From: Drechslerella dactyloides
Lineage: Eukaryota > Ascomycota > Orbiliomycetes > Orbiliales > Orbiliaceae
Assembly: GCA_020064725.1 (NCBI GenBank)
Contig: JAGTWJ010000002.1
Coordinates: forward strand, 3,906,001-3,970,000
DNA length: 64,000 nucleotides
Reading direction: 5' to 3'
A model generated the notes under the pieces. That model had not been told where the DNA came from, did no database searches, and worked only from the letters and a program-made list of their open reading frames with translations. The translations under genes were made by a program, and so were the position numbers. How positions within the stretch are numbered: the first letter of the stretch is position 1; each line of letters begins with the position of its first letter. Below are positions 10,803 to 21,894 of the stretch, one piece after another.

Positions 10803-12486
10803 TCAATCCCGCCATTTGACCAAAACTTCATCCGTCCTGTTTCCCTCCTCGTTAGCTTTTGCAACGACGCCGGGCGAGAGAGAATGAAGACGGACATACC
10901 TGAATCTCTGCGTGCACGTCGACTCGTCGATGGGCGTTGTAAACCCCGTCTGGAAAGCCAGCAGGCCGGCATGGGCGATCATAATGCCATTGTCAATGCA
11001 GAACCTGCCCCCAAACACCGTCAATTACATATATATCCACACACGCACACACATGAGAAAAGGCAAAGGGGAAAGGATGGTGACGGTACCTCTCATCCGT
11101 AGCATACACGCTCCCACCCCTCTCGGCGGCCATAATCCCCATCATCTCCTGCAACCGCTCATTGCACCCGACCCCGCCGACGATGAGCACCTGCGAGCTG
11201 CCAACGTGCGCCATCGCGCGCTCCGTGATCTCGACTAGCATCGCGAAGGCGGTCTCCTGGAGCGAGAAGCAGAGGTCTTCCGGCGTGATTCGCTCGCCGG
11301 TTTCCGGGTCGCGTTTGTCGGCGCCGGAGAGCATGTCGTTCGCGTAGGCGTCTATGAAGCCTAGGATGCCGGAGAAGGAGCAGTCCATGCCTTTTACCGT
11401 GTACGGGATGTCGATCAGGTGTTTTCCTCTGCATTATATGATGCGCCGGTTAACCGGTGTTTGCATGGTGAGGGAGGAGGTGGGATGGATGGGGCAGGGG
11501 AGGGGAGGGAGGGAGGGTACTTTTTTGCCATCTGTTCAATGTTGTAGCCGGGCGCCGGGTCGTTTGAGATGTTCAACGTGCGCGCGAAACGGTCGAGACA
11601 GTTCCCGATGGCGATGTCCAGCGCCTCGCCGAATATCCGGTACCTGCCACATGACAATACATATTCGTCAGACAGCGCCCTACGTATTGACAAATCCACG
11701 AGAGATAGTGGTGGGTGGATGGGCGGGCACCTTTGGTCCGCGTATGCTATCACCTGCGTGTTCCCACCGGACACGTAGAGCACGACGGGATTATCCGCAC
11801 CGGTAATCTCGCGGCCCATCTCGATGTCTACAACGATCCATCAACGCCCATTAGCGCGTCTGTACTACACTTATACGTATTATATATATGTATTCAGTAC
11901 GATGGTATGTGGGGGATACGTACGTCCTACGCAGTGGTTCACGCCAACGAGAGGCTTGTCCCACAGTAACGCCAGCGTCCTGGCCGCGATAGCGACAGAC
12001 TGCAGCGGCGCACCCATCCCCGGACCTAGACATTCACCGTCGCTATCAGCATTCAATCCGCATTACGTATATAAGAGACACCAACTAATCTCCATATACA
12101 CCCGTTCAAACACCCGACATAAAAAATTATAGTATCTTAAGTATAGTAAAGAATGCAGGGTATGGAGCTATCTCGTAAAGGCCCAAAAGGACGGCTGTCT
12201 GGTTTACGAGACAAGGTATGGAGGAGTATAGCTAACCCTTCGTGTAGCAAATGCAATCCACATCCGCAATCGCCACACCGCTCTCCCGCAACGCCCGCTT
12301 CACAAGCCCCACAACCCACGTCCGATGATGGATCGCCGTATCTTTCGGCAGGAACCCTTCACCGGGGGGCGAGACGAAGGTATGGCGGATGTTCGCGAGA
12401 ATTTCCGCCGGCTTGCCGGGTGCATGTCGGATGATGCCTACGCCGAGTTTGTTGGCGGAGCCCTCGAGGCCGATTGCGATGGGCAT
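10803..12486 (-). CDS. KAE1: tRNA N6-threonylcarbamoyladenosine synthase subunit Kae1 (KEOPS/EKC)
   Basis: Seven exons: 12486-12237, 12025-11924, 11827-11731, 11643-11521, 11428-11090, 11004-10900 and 10836-10803; 349 aa, the usual Kae1 length. Kae1 is the catalytic ASKHA-fold subunit of KEOPS. It transfers threonylcarbamoyl to A37 of ANN-decoding tRNAs; KEOPS also affects telomeres and transcription. Visible signatures: [14 protein letters not shown] at the N-terminus, [10 protein letters not shown], the metal-binding histidines His114 and His118 in [59 protein letters not shown] and [13 protein letters not shown]. There is no mitochondrial presequence, so it is the cytosolic/nuclear paralogue, not Qri7. 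Every splice phase was checked and the joins reproduce conserved family motifs. Intron 1 is 211 bp, while the others are 63-96 bp, and it carries an inverted-repeat insertion. Confidence 0.97.
12171..12215. repeat. Inverted-repeat element copy inside KAE1 intron 1
   Basis: TCTCGTAAA at 12171-12179 and its perfect complement TTTACGAGA at 12203-12211 form a short hairpin. The right arm lies in TCTGGTTTACGAGACAAG, which is related to sequences at 21872-21894 and 33288-33310. The element lies wholly within the first KAE1 intron, which is two to three times longer than the gene's other introns. A degenerate MITE-like insertion is the simplest reading. Confidence 0.6.
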
Positions 12487-12995
12487 CTTTGTCCGCGGTG
12501 GGGTGGTCTAGACTCGTCGGTGTCGAGTCCGTGGTTTGGCTTGGTTGGTGGCACGCGCGGTGTGCATGTGGTGAACGAATGAATGGGAGGGATGCATTTA
12601 TATGCGAGTCATCTCGTTGCTGTTGCGAAGGGTTGGATTTTGCGAGTTGCGACAAAACGACGTTGTACTTGCCTCGCAACGCAGGAGTCTAGACACAGAT
12701 ATCAATAGCGTAGCGCGGGCTGCCACGAGACCAGTACGATATCTGACTCGAAGGCTCTTTTTTGTGGGATTTCTTTATCATTGTATAGAGTATGTATGTA
12801 TAGTATGTTGTACGCGACATGTAGTCTACTGTCTGTTGTATCCTATCTGTATAGAATATATTCCGCGAGATATATGCATCCTACAATGCCGCATCTATAA
12901 CGATGTATGTGACAAGAAATGCAATGTCTCCGCCGGTCTCGAGGCTAATGCAATGTATGCTCATGACTCGACTCTATGCGTGTCTAATGCTCCAT
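12487..12995. promoter_or_regulatory. PNP1 3' / KAE1 promoter interval
   Basis: 509 bases between the PNP1 stop and the KAE1 start, both on the - strand. It should hold the PNP1 terminator and the KAE1 promoter. It contains repeated TATGTATGTATAGTATG-like stretches near 12.79 kb. No gene seen. Confidence 0.5.
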
Positions 12996-14409
12996 CTACT
13001 GCTGCTCCTCAACCGGCAGCGGCCGCCGCTCCGTGATGTTCGGCAGCTCATCAACCACAAGCCTCACCAAACTCTACCCGCACACAACGCCGTCAGCACA
13101 CATATTCAGTGAGCCGTACCAAGCTGTATATATTTAGTAACGTACCTGCATGTCGTTCGCCGCCATCTTGCCCGCCTCGAGCACCTCGAGATGATTCGCA
13201 GCACCCAGCTCCATAATCTTCTGCGCGTCGCCGACAATCGCCGCGTCGCCACGCGGGCCCGGTTCTAGCACGGCCTGATTCGTGACGAGGCTCATTGCCA
13301 GGATGCGCATGCCGGCGTGGCGGGCCGCGATGATTTCCGGGACGGTGCTCATGCCGACGACGTCAGCGCCGAGGATGCGGAGCATCCTGCACTCAGCGCG
13401 AGTTTCGAAGCTGCATTTTTATTTGAACGTATTAGAAGTGGTTTCTTGGGTTTGATGAGTGGGTGATGAGTGAGTGGGTACCTTGGTCCGCTGACGAATG
13501 CGTAGACGCCCTCGTGCAGTCGCCGTGTGGGGATTGATAGTTGCAGCTTCTTGTACGCGATGTGTGCGAAGCGGCGGAGTTCAAGGTCGTAGGCGTCCGA
13601 GAGCGGCGGGAAGCGGGGGCCGAATTCTTCGGCGTTGGGGCCGCGTAGCGGGTGGATGCCCGCGAGACCGGGGAGGTTGATGTGCTATTTTCAATCGTTA
13701 GATGATTATCTTTCGTACGTTTGTGACTGTGTATTGTAGCTTACGTCGTTTAGGATGCAAATGTCGCCGACCTGGAAGTCTGGGTTCAGGCCGCCGGCTG
13801 CGTTTGTGACTGTGCACGATTGACATGTCAGCGACGGACGAGCTATCGACTCGCACGATTGGTGATGTTTATATTTACCGATGATGTTTTTCACGCCGAG
13901 GAGGTTCATCACGCGCACTGGGAAGGCGGTCTTGTCGATGTTGTGGCCCTCGTAGAAGCTATTCACGGAGTCCGTTCTCAGCATACACCGTAGATTGATA
14001 AATATACGGGCGAGGCGGACTCACTGGACGCGCCCGACCATCAGGACGGCCGGCGTCCTGCTCTCGCCGAGGTATCCGAAGACGAGCTTGCCCGCATGGC
14101 CCTGCACTGAGCGTCGCAAATGCTGGTCAACACCACCACTCGATTAAACACGCAACGGCGAACCAGACACTTGAAATCCATGCATGCATGTGTATATTAT
14201 ACGGTACCTGTCGACTGGGGGAAATTCGGGATGTCCGAGTACGCGATATCGACGCGGGGACTGCTCTCGACGGTGTCGGCCAGGCCGCCGAGCCCGGAGC
14301 CGCAGATGACGCCGACGGCGGGGCTTCTCAGATCCTCGGGCACGCGGGATTGGATGAACCGCGCCGTTTCCAGGCACTGCGCGTGGAGGTCGCTCGGGGC
14401 GGACGTCAT
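12996..14409 (-). CDS. PNP1: Purine nucleoside phosphorylase (inosine/guanosine)
   Basis: Seven exons: 14409-14208, 14106-14025, 13958-13879, 13809-13745, 13684-13482, 13410-13146 and 13073-12996; 324 aa, close to the trimeric PNP family length. It cleaves inosine and guanosine with phosphate to release the base and ribose-1-phosphate in cytosolic purine salvage. Signatures: [14 protein letters not shown] (phosphate-binding loop), [70 protein letters not shown] and [17 protein letters not shown], with the conserved substrate Glu in SFETRAE and Asn in VTNQAVL. Intron 1 uses the upstream of two nearby AGs, because only that one gives the phase for TVQGHAGK. The gene lies 509 bp upstream of KAE1 on the same strand; I see no sign of co-transcription. 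Confidence 0.97.
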
Positions 14410-16899
14410 GCTTTCTTTTCTTTTCCTTTCCCGGCGGTACGGACGGACGTAGGTCTGGGCGTAGCTGATGCAGGCGGGAGGGCTGAAATAAGCTTAATCG
14501 CAAACGATATGCTCTGATTTGCTCGCGGGAGGGACGGCGCTTTGAGTTTGGGGATCGATCGTGGTTCGGATTGTGGGGAATGCGGACAAACGAACGAGCG
14601 AACGAACGTCGGCGCTTCGGAATCCAATGCATTTTGAAGGCCCAGACCGCCTGCGCCCCAGCCACGCGCCAACGTCACCTGGTTTCTGGAAACCCGGCAG
14701 CAGCGGTGGGCTCGTCGGCAGGGTCCGATCGCTCGTCACGGCGGCCTCAGCAGGCCCCTGCTTGCTCTCATGTCTGTTTCGCTCGTGGATGGCAGGAAGC
14801 AAAGAAGGATGGAAGCTTTTGGGAAGGCTGCAGCTGTCTCGGCTATGCAGCGGAGCAATTTCGGGAGCCGACGAGACGGATCACGTTACCGTGGCCGCGT
14901 TCGCACGGCCAGACCGCCCGATCGAGATCTTGCATGGCCGGCAGATGGGAAAAGTTTGAATTGGAGAAAAAAAATTTTATCTTCATATCGACTGTGGCAT
15001 GGGGTACGAAAAGGCACGTTACGTACATGTACACCGGTGTACCACCCCGCGTGCTTTTTTCCCGTCGTCGTCGACATGTTTGTCGGATTATGACACGGCC
15101 GACTGCCCGACTCGGGTTGGCGATGACACTACAGTTACGCTTACTTGCGGGAAAGCGCCAGCTAGTATACTTGGCTAGCTAGCTGCCAGAGGTACTTACG
15201 TATCGGTTTATCGTCGATAGAAAACTTCGTCGAGACGGGAGAAGCAGCATGCTATATCCTTCACGGTGGGGCCGGATCTTGCCAGCATGGATGGCGGATC
15301 CTCAGGCCAATGAAATGGACCCGTCGCCAAAGAACTTGCGCTTTTCGGCCTAGGATCCAACTCTGTCAGCAGCTAACTGCAGCATGGGTATCCTGCTCAA
15401 CTTTTTTTCTTTCTTTCTTTGTCGTTCTCCTCATTGACGTTCTGGGGTACGTATCTGGGAAATGATGTTCTAGAAGTTCCGGATTGGACGGGAGGTGGCT
15501 TCATCCGATCGAACAGCGGGCTTGAAATGGCGAAATAGCTGCAATGGCGATGCCAATTGCAATCAATGGATCGAACAAGTCGACCAGATCTGGGAGCAGA
15601 GCTGCACTGCGAATATCGAATGAGCAGCAATTTTCTATGGATATCTGCAGCTAGCTGGACCGCTAGCACACTGCGAGCTAGCAGCTGGACTGCGCTGGAC
15701 GGGTGGATGCAATGGTGCATGTATCAGAATATGTGAAGCTACCATTATAGCTAATGAGAAGGATTAATACTATTCTTTGCTGCATGCATGGTGCCATCCC
15801 ATCGACAGAGGCAGCAACTCCACCCCAGACGAGAGCCCTCTCTACGTATGTATATGCAGGCGGTGTTATATTATATAGCAGACGTGCATTATAAGGTTGC
15901 TAACCATCACGTACGCATGCACAAGTGATAACTGAGCTAGGGATGCAGAAAGAAAAAAAAAAACAACTAGAACCAGAATAGAACTAAAGAAACTTCCACG
16001 ATGATCCTGGCTGGTCCGGGACGCAAACATGTCGCTCATCCTGATTACAATCAGAGCATGTCGTCGTGGTACACTCATGTACCGTACCGTGCTGTGCTGT
16101 ATTATTGTACTGCAGATGGTACTAGTGTTGGTTGGTTGGGAGTGTCGGCTAGGCAAGGCAAGGGGGGATGCGCCGGCCGGGACCAGAAATACGCTGCCCG
16201 GCACAGTCGCCGGCACTGGCAAGGCGCGACGCTTTTGGGCCCGCTTTTCGCAGGCCACTTACGGGGCGGATGACGAAAGCGACACACCCCCAAGAAACTC
16301 CACCGGCCAAACTCTGCCAAACTCTGCCCGGGGGGGGCGATCCACGCAGCCATGATAGTAGGCCGGTCAGGATCCGTCGTCGTAACTCAGGAGTCGTAAT
16401 AGTAGTAGTGAGAGGGTGGCATGATGGGGAAGGGCAATCTGGCTCGCACCGGGCTGCCGTTTGGCGTTTGACTGCAGCTGCAGCCCAAACGGGAGCCGGT
16501 CAAACAGCCCCTCCCTCCCCATTCTCCCCCCAAGCAGCACTGCTCCCGCTGCATTCAAACGGAGGGAAAGCGTCCCCCAACCAACAGGAGCGACCGCAAG
16601 AAGGACCGCCAGAAGGACCGCCAGAACGGACGTCCGCAAAAAAAGGCCGTTTGCCCTGCCTGCTCACCGCAGAAAGAAACACAGCACAGGACAATAGGGG
16701 CCAGACCGCATCCTCACTCCCCGCACGACCCCCGACCGCTTCAAACCTCAAGAGCCCGCGCTGCACCCGTCTACCTCATCGAAAACCCTCGACCATGACC
16801 TCCTTGTAACCGTCCCCTCCATGATCGTCCTCCTCCCGTTGAAATCGGACGGGTTCTCGTCGTTTTATCCTCCTGCAAACCCCCGACCCGTCGCCAAAC
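14410..16899. other. Intergenic region between divergent PNP1 and EPL1
   Basis: About 2.5 kb with no supportable gene. It has TAGCTAGC, GCATGCATG and GTACGTAC palindromic clusters around 15.1-15.9 kb. The last 400 bases are C-rich and look like the EPL1 5' leader, with a short tandem AGAAGGACCGCC repeat near 16.6 kb. Open frames on both strands overlap and give Arg/Pro-rich or Ser-rich translations typical of non-coding GC-rich sequence. Confidence 0.5.
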
Positions 16900-19246
16900 A
16901 TGACCGCGACTCGTTTCCGGCAGCGCAAGCTGTCCACCAAGGCCGCCCTCCAGGTCATTGATGACAGCCAAATCGACGTCACCGACGACGACACAAGGCA
17001 CATCGCCACCATCGAGTCCGGCGTCGAACGCACCGAAGAAGTCGTAAGTCTCTACCATTTTTCTCCATTTTTTTATATCGCTTCCCGCGAGGCCACTTCC
17101 GACCCTTTCCTCCTCCGCCCTCACCTCCGAGCCGCCGCCGTGGCCTCTTGCCCCCTATGACTCCTCCCCAAAAATAAACAAACCCGCCCAAAAATTTTTG
17201 CGCCTTCCCGCTTGCGGCCGGTGGCTTGCAAGCAAACGCGCCCGTTTGCTCCCGTTTGCTCCCGATTGTGTTGCCGCGTTGTCCTCCACCTCTCTTTTTC
17301 ACAACGCAGCAACACAACAACACAGCAACACATTTCCATCTCCATATCTGGATCAGGATCACATGCTAATCGCCAGCTCCAATACAGGAACACCACTTGC
17401 AAGCTGCCATCTCGGCCGCCAATGCCGCCGCCCTCGGCTCCAAAGTCAAGGCCGCCTTCATCCCCACCCCCGACGCCTCCAAGGTCGCCGCAAACTACGA
17501 CAACCTCTATCGCAAAGTCTACGCCCACCCACACTCCTACGTGCGATTCTCCTCCACCGTCGAGGACACCAGCGGCAGCCTCTACTGCATCGACGAGGAG
17601 GACGATGAGTATCTCGCCACGTTCAACTCGAAGCGCTCCCAGGGCACCCAGTGCTCTGAGGACAAGTTCGAGGAGGCCATCAGCGAGTATGAGATGCTCA
17701 CCTCGCTCAAGCAGCCCTTCCTCGGCTTGGTACGTACACCAACTATACTCCGATGTTCTGCATCCTTGGTTTCTAACGGTGGTCTGCTACAGAGCGAAGA
17801 GGAAAACCTCCCGATACACCTCATGACATACGAAGAAATGGAGGAAGCCGCCTTCGAGAGCGACTCCAAGCTCGCCGACAACCCCTGGGCGAAGGACCTC
17901 TACACCTGGTGGGAGCAGAGGCGCGTCAAGCGCAAGGGCAAGCCTCTAATGTCAATCCTGAAGTTCGAACAAGGCCAGATCGATAAAGACGACGGCGATC
18001 CGTATGTTTGCTTCAGACGAAGAGAGCATCGTCCCGCTCGCAAGACCCGGCGAACCGACGCCCAGAGCATCGACAAGCTCAAACGGCTCCGCCTCGACAT
18101 GGAGCGTGTCCGCTCGTTAGGGAAATGCCTGCAGCAGCGAGAAGACACGAAGAAGGAGAACCAGGTCTTGGAAGCCAGAGTTTACTTTACTCGATGCAAG
18201 CTCAAGAAGTACAAGCGCGACTTCGGCATCACCGGCGATGATGATGATCTCGTTAACAAGGTGGGTCGAGCACTTACATCCCTTCATATCTATGACAGCT
18301 GCGCTAATATCCTCCAGCCGCGTAAACGCACCGTCGAACAGCCGCCCGCTCCCGCACCCAAGGCGGTTGTCAGACACGACTTCAAGCCACCCGAGGCGGA
18401 CCTGGTCCAACTGGACGACCTTCACAAACTCAGACGCCTCAACATCGAGCAGCTCGTCCTCGAAAACCGGAAGAAGCGACAGTCCAACAATGCCGGATGG
18501 CGCGACCAGACCGTCGAAGCCTTCCAGAAACCCCTCCTCACCCCTCCACCCGACAAACCTCAACCTTTCCGACAAGTGCGAACGTACTACGCACGACAGC
18601 TCCTCAGCCCTCCACCTTCCGCATCCCCCTCGCTTTCACCCTCCTCGCCGACTCCACGGACGAACGGTATCTTGCAGCCACGGATAACATTCCAAACCGC
18701 CTCACCCGCACCTGCGAAACGAAAGCGTGAGGAAGAAGATGAATCGGAGGCTGCGCGGTTCCGGATCCGGACAGGCCGGAACAGCCGCATCATGATAGAT
18801 CGCCGTGGCATGAAGCTTACCAAAAAGGACGCCGAACACATCGACGAGAGGGTCCTCGATCGTTTTGCGTTCGATCACGACGACTCTGATGAGGATCAAG
18901 ACGAGCTGCCGGTTGCCAGAGCTTACAATCGTGACAAGTAAGACCTGCCACCCGCCTCTCACTCGCCTCTTCACGTTTTATTTTTTTGAGCAAGAGATCT
19001 AACGTTACTGTCTTTATTTTCAGTAATTTGTTGTTCACTGCGAACCTGTTTCTGCAACAAGTGATGCCTAAACGGCATGATAGCTTAGCCCAGTCACTCC
19101 AGTCGCCTGCCACTGGCTACCCCCACGGCCATATCACCAGCATCAACGGTGTCAGTGGCAACTTTGGCAGCCATCTCACCACACCCATCACGCCGTCGGC
19201 ACCGCACGCGCCACATGCACCTTCTCCTATGAACCATTCCGCCTAA
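16900..19246 (+). CDS. EPL1: Enhancer of polycomb-like protein 1 (NuA4 subunit)
   Basis: Five exons: 16900-17043, 17388-17729, 17793-18260, 18318-18937 and 19024-19246; 598 aa. Epl1 is the scaffold that anchors the Esa1/Yng2/Eaf6 module in the NuA4 histone H4/H2A acetyltransferase. The EPcA region begins MTATRFRQRKLSTKAALQVI and runs through IPTPDASKVAANYDNLY, SYVRFSSTVEDTSGS, PIHLMTYEEMEEAAFESDSK and PWAKDLYTWWEQRRVKRKGKPLMSIL with PYVCFRRRE. It is followed by a basic helical segment with RKTRRTDAQSIDKLKRLRLD and a Pro/Ser-rich C-terminus ending PMNHSA. Intron 1 is unusually long (344 bp, branch GCTAATC). Introns 2 (63 bp) and 3 (57 bp) are multiples of three without stops, so retained forms would stay in frame. 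The final exon opens with the NLLFTANLF segment typical of the family. Confidence 0.96.
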
Positions 19247-21376
19247 CCCCTCAACCACCCACTCTACATCCCTTTTTCAGAAACCGTTGTGACATTTAGC
19301 GAGTCTGTCAAGTTTTCTTTTTATTCCTCCTCTTCTCCATTTTATCTCTTCCCGGGATCTTTCCTCCGTTGCGAACGATCAACCCCGCGACTAAATTACT
19401 AAAACCCACCACCCTGTGAACGAGCTCACGAACTTCAGAGTCGGTCTTTGATTATTTATCCCAGCAAAGACGACACAGGTGTGCCAGCAGCATTTTTTTC
19501 CTTTATCTTATCTTTTTTTCCCTCTACTCTCTTAGTGTCTGGATCAATACGCTTTTGTAAAACAAACTGAACATCCTCTTCTCTATCGATACCCCATTCT
19601 CGATCTCCCACACGCCTACATACGCTTACCTTTTCCGCCCACCCTTCCTGTCCGGTTTCTGCTACCCGGTTCTCTCTCTCTCCTATCTTCCGTGTCGTAT
19701 TGTCGACTCTTCTCCGCTTCCTCTTATGATACTGGTTCTGGTATTCTATCTATCTATCCTATCCTATCGATTTCGTTCTGGGAGGCTTTGTGCTTTTTTT
19801 TTGTTTTGATTTGTTATCCGTTCTGTTTAAATTTGCAGATTTTTCCTTTTTCTTTCCTATCCTCCACCAAAAAAATTACTTACTTTCATACCTGATAGAA
19901 TGGAGTGGCATCATCAGACGCACGGTGTTGTTTTTACGTTGTGCTTGTACCTTTCCATCTCCCGAGCTGTGGAGATGGAAAGGGAAAAAAGAAATGAAAG
20001 AAGCTGTGTTCGCGAGAATAGGGTCGGTGAGGTTGGTGGGTAGGAGGACGGGAACGCAGTTCGGCTTTTCCGTTTGAATATTCGTCAATCTTGCCTTCGT
20101 CTCCTTATTTTGCTTTGTCTCAGTCCAGTAGAGGTGGCAGTGGTCGTTTGACATTATTTTAGTTTTTTTTTTTAGTTTTTTTGATATTTGTTCGTTCTTG
20201 TCGTCTTCGCTTCATCGATTCGATTCGATCGTGTATTACTGATAGTGATAGCCTGTAACTGGCACTTTACTCCAGAGAAGAAGAATAAGAAGGAGAGAAG
20301 GCGGCATCGCGCGGGGACAGGCCGGTGCGGGGCGGGTGAGGGGAGGGAAGGGCGTGTGGAATGCTTGTGTTTTTTTTTTTTTTTTCTTTCTCCTCTTCTT
20401 TGTATAAAAGGGAAGGCTGGAGGATATAAAGAAAGAAAGATCGATAACCTAGCTTAACTACTTAGCCAGGAACAAAAAAATAAATAAAATTCCTAAATAG
20501 ATGATTGCTTCTGGGTTTTCTGAGACGTAGATGTGTACTTGATAACATGGTATGACCAATATTCGGTCCAGTGCCACCGAATAGCACGCGTAGATATCTC
20601 CTATCGGTATACCAGAGCGCCTATTGGTATTATGATATATATATATGCTCGTCCGTGCATGCGGGTGGTCAATCATTCGATGTCCATAGACGCAAGCAAC
20701 GTTCCAAGATGTAAACTTAGGCATTGTGATCCCATTTAGCTGCGGCACCCATCCGAGCCTACACTACCCGGGTGGCAGCATTCTATTCACCAACTTGAAC
20801 TCTCGTGTAAATCCGACGGTTCAATATATCACTCATTAGGCCAAGCTATTTAGTACAGGTAATCACGAATAGACTTGCAATCGCTAAGTTGTAGGTACAG
20901 GGATGCGTATACAGTAAAGGCATTTCGGGGGTACTCTCGCACGCGCGCAGGACGTAATGTATCATCTTGTGAATGAATAGATCTAGATCTTCGTTCGCAG
21001 ACGTTCTTTGCAAGACCAGGTGCTGGCTGACAGTGATCGCTTCATCGCAGGTATTATAAGGCCCTGATCGGACGAGCTTGTAGACGATGCTGTGAAGTGC
21101 AATGTCGATGACAGACAACATATAATATATATAGCGGCGAAAGCTTATTTCCTTGTGCTAGACTTCCATCACTCTCTGAGTGGGTCGCCAGAATCCTCGG
21201 GAACAAAAGATGAGAGGAAGCCCCAGACTGTGTCAGTTGTATGAATATAAGTGCCCTTTAGATTGGAAAGTTTCTTGTAGCTATTTGATTAAAGAGGTGA
21301 TGTTAGATGGTGGATGTCTCCAAGGAGTATACTGTGAGAAATAGAGAGGGTTTGAAGACTCCTACGTGTAGGATTA

Positions 21377-21867
21377 TTAGAGCTCCGTCATCAACAAGTG
21401 TCTTCTGCAGCGTAAATTTTTTGCTGAGCGCCATAATAGATGCATAGATGGCAGGCGTATAGAAGAGGTCCGCGAGATCGTCATCAGCACAACCTCTCCT
21501 GCTTTAGTGAAAATCGACGTTGGCGAACGATGTACTGTGGTCCGGTTCCCCCCCGGAGCTATGTGAACAGAATCGGGGCCGTTCACCGTATCCCATAAGC
21601 CCTTGGCCGGAGAATCCCACGCAATTGCACTGCCCAAACCGGGTAGCCTTCCGGGCCGGTCAATTTCGTGACTCCCTTTATGTCGGATGCGGTGATTTTG
21701 GAGTCGACAACGTTCGTTACGGCGGAATTACCAAAGAGTCTAGTCCCACCAGTGCCGAAAAGTCCAGCACCACCAGAGCCAAAGAAAGCACTACCTTCCG
21801 GCCCCGAGACCAAGCACAACCCCGGGGTCGAGCGTCTGCCCCTGTATCTACGCCCTTGTGGCCCCAA
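21377..21867 (-). pseudogene. Decayed Ty1/copia-type gag fragment
   Basis: Reading on the - strand, one frame gives SKITASDIKGVTKLTG followed by PEGYPVWAVQLRGIL. This is the N-terminal gag signature of fungal Ty1/copia elements (a KLTG-x-N/G-Y-x-x-W motif). A frameshift follows: the expected continuation AKGLWDTVNG is found in the next frame. A further shift is needed to reach ADDDLADLFYTP and then IMALSKKFTLQKTL, which resembles the helical gag core. No protease, integrase or reverse transcriptase and no LTR pair were recognised, so this is a fragment with at least two frame breaks. The assignment rests on motif resemblance only. Confidence 0.45.
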
Positions 21868-21871
21868 GTAC

Positions 21872-21894
21872 GGCAGTCTGGCTCGCGAGACAAG
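21872..21894 (+). repeat. Copy of the TCTGGCTCGCGAGACAAG motif
   Basis: The motif GGCAG-TCTGGCTCGCGAGACAAG abuts the gag relic. It differs from the 33288-33310 copy at four of 23 positions, all C/T or G/A transitions. It contains the palindrome CTCGCGAG. A matching left arm is not obvious here, so only one terminus may survive. Confidence 0.5.

Noticed and set aside
10803..14409. KAE1 and PNP1 as an operon-like or functional pair
   Set aside because: They are separated by 509 bp, each has its own introns, and no shared pathway beyond general nucleoside chemistry is evident.
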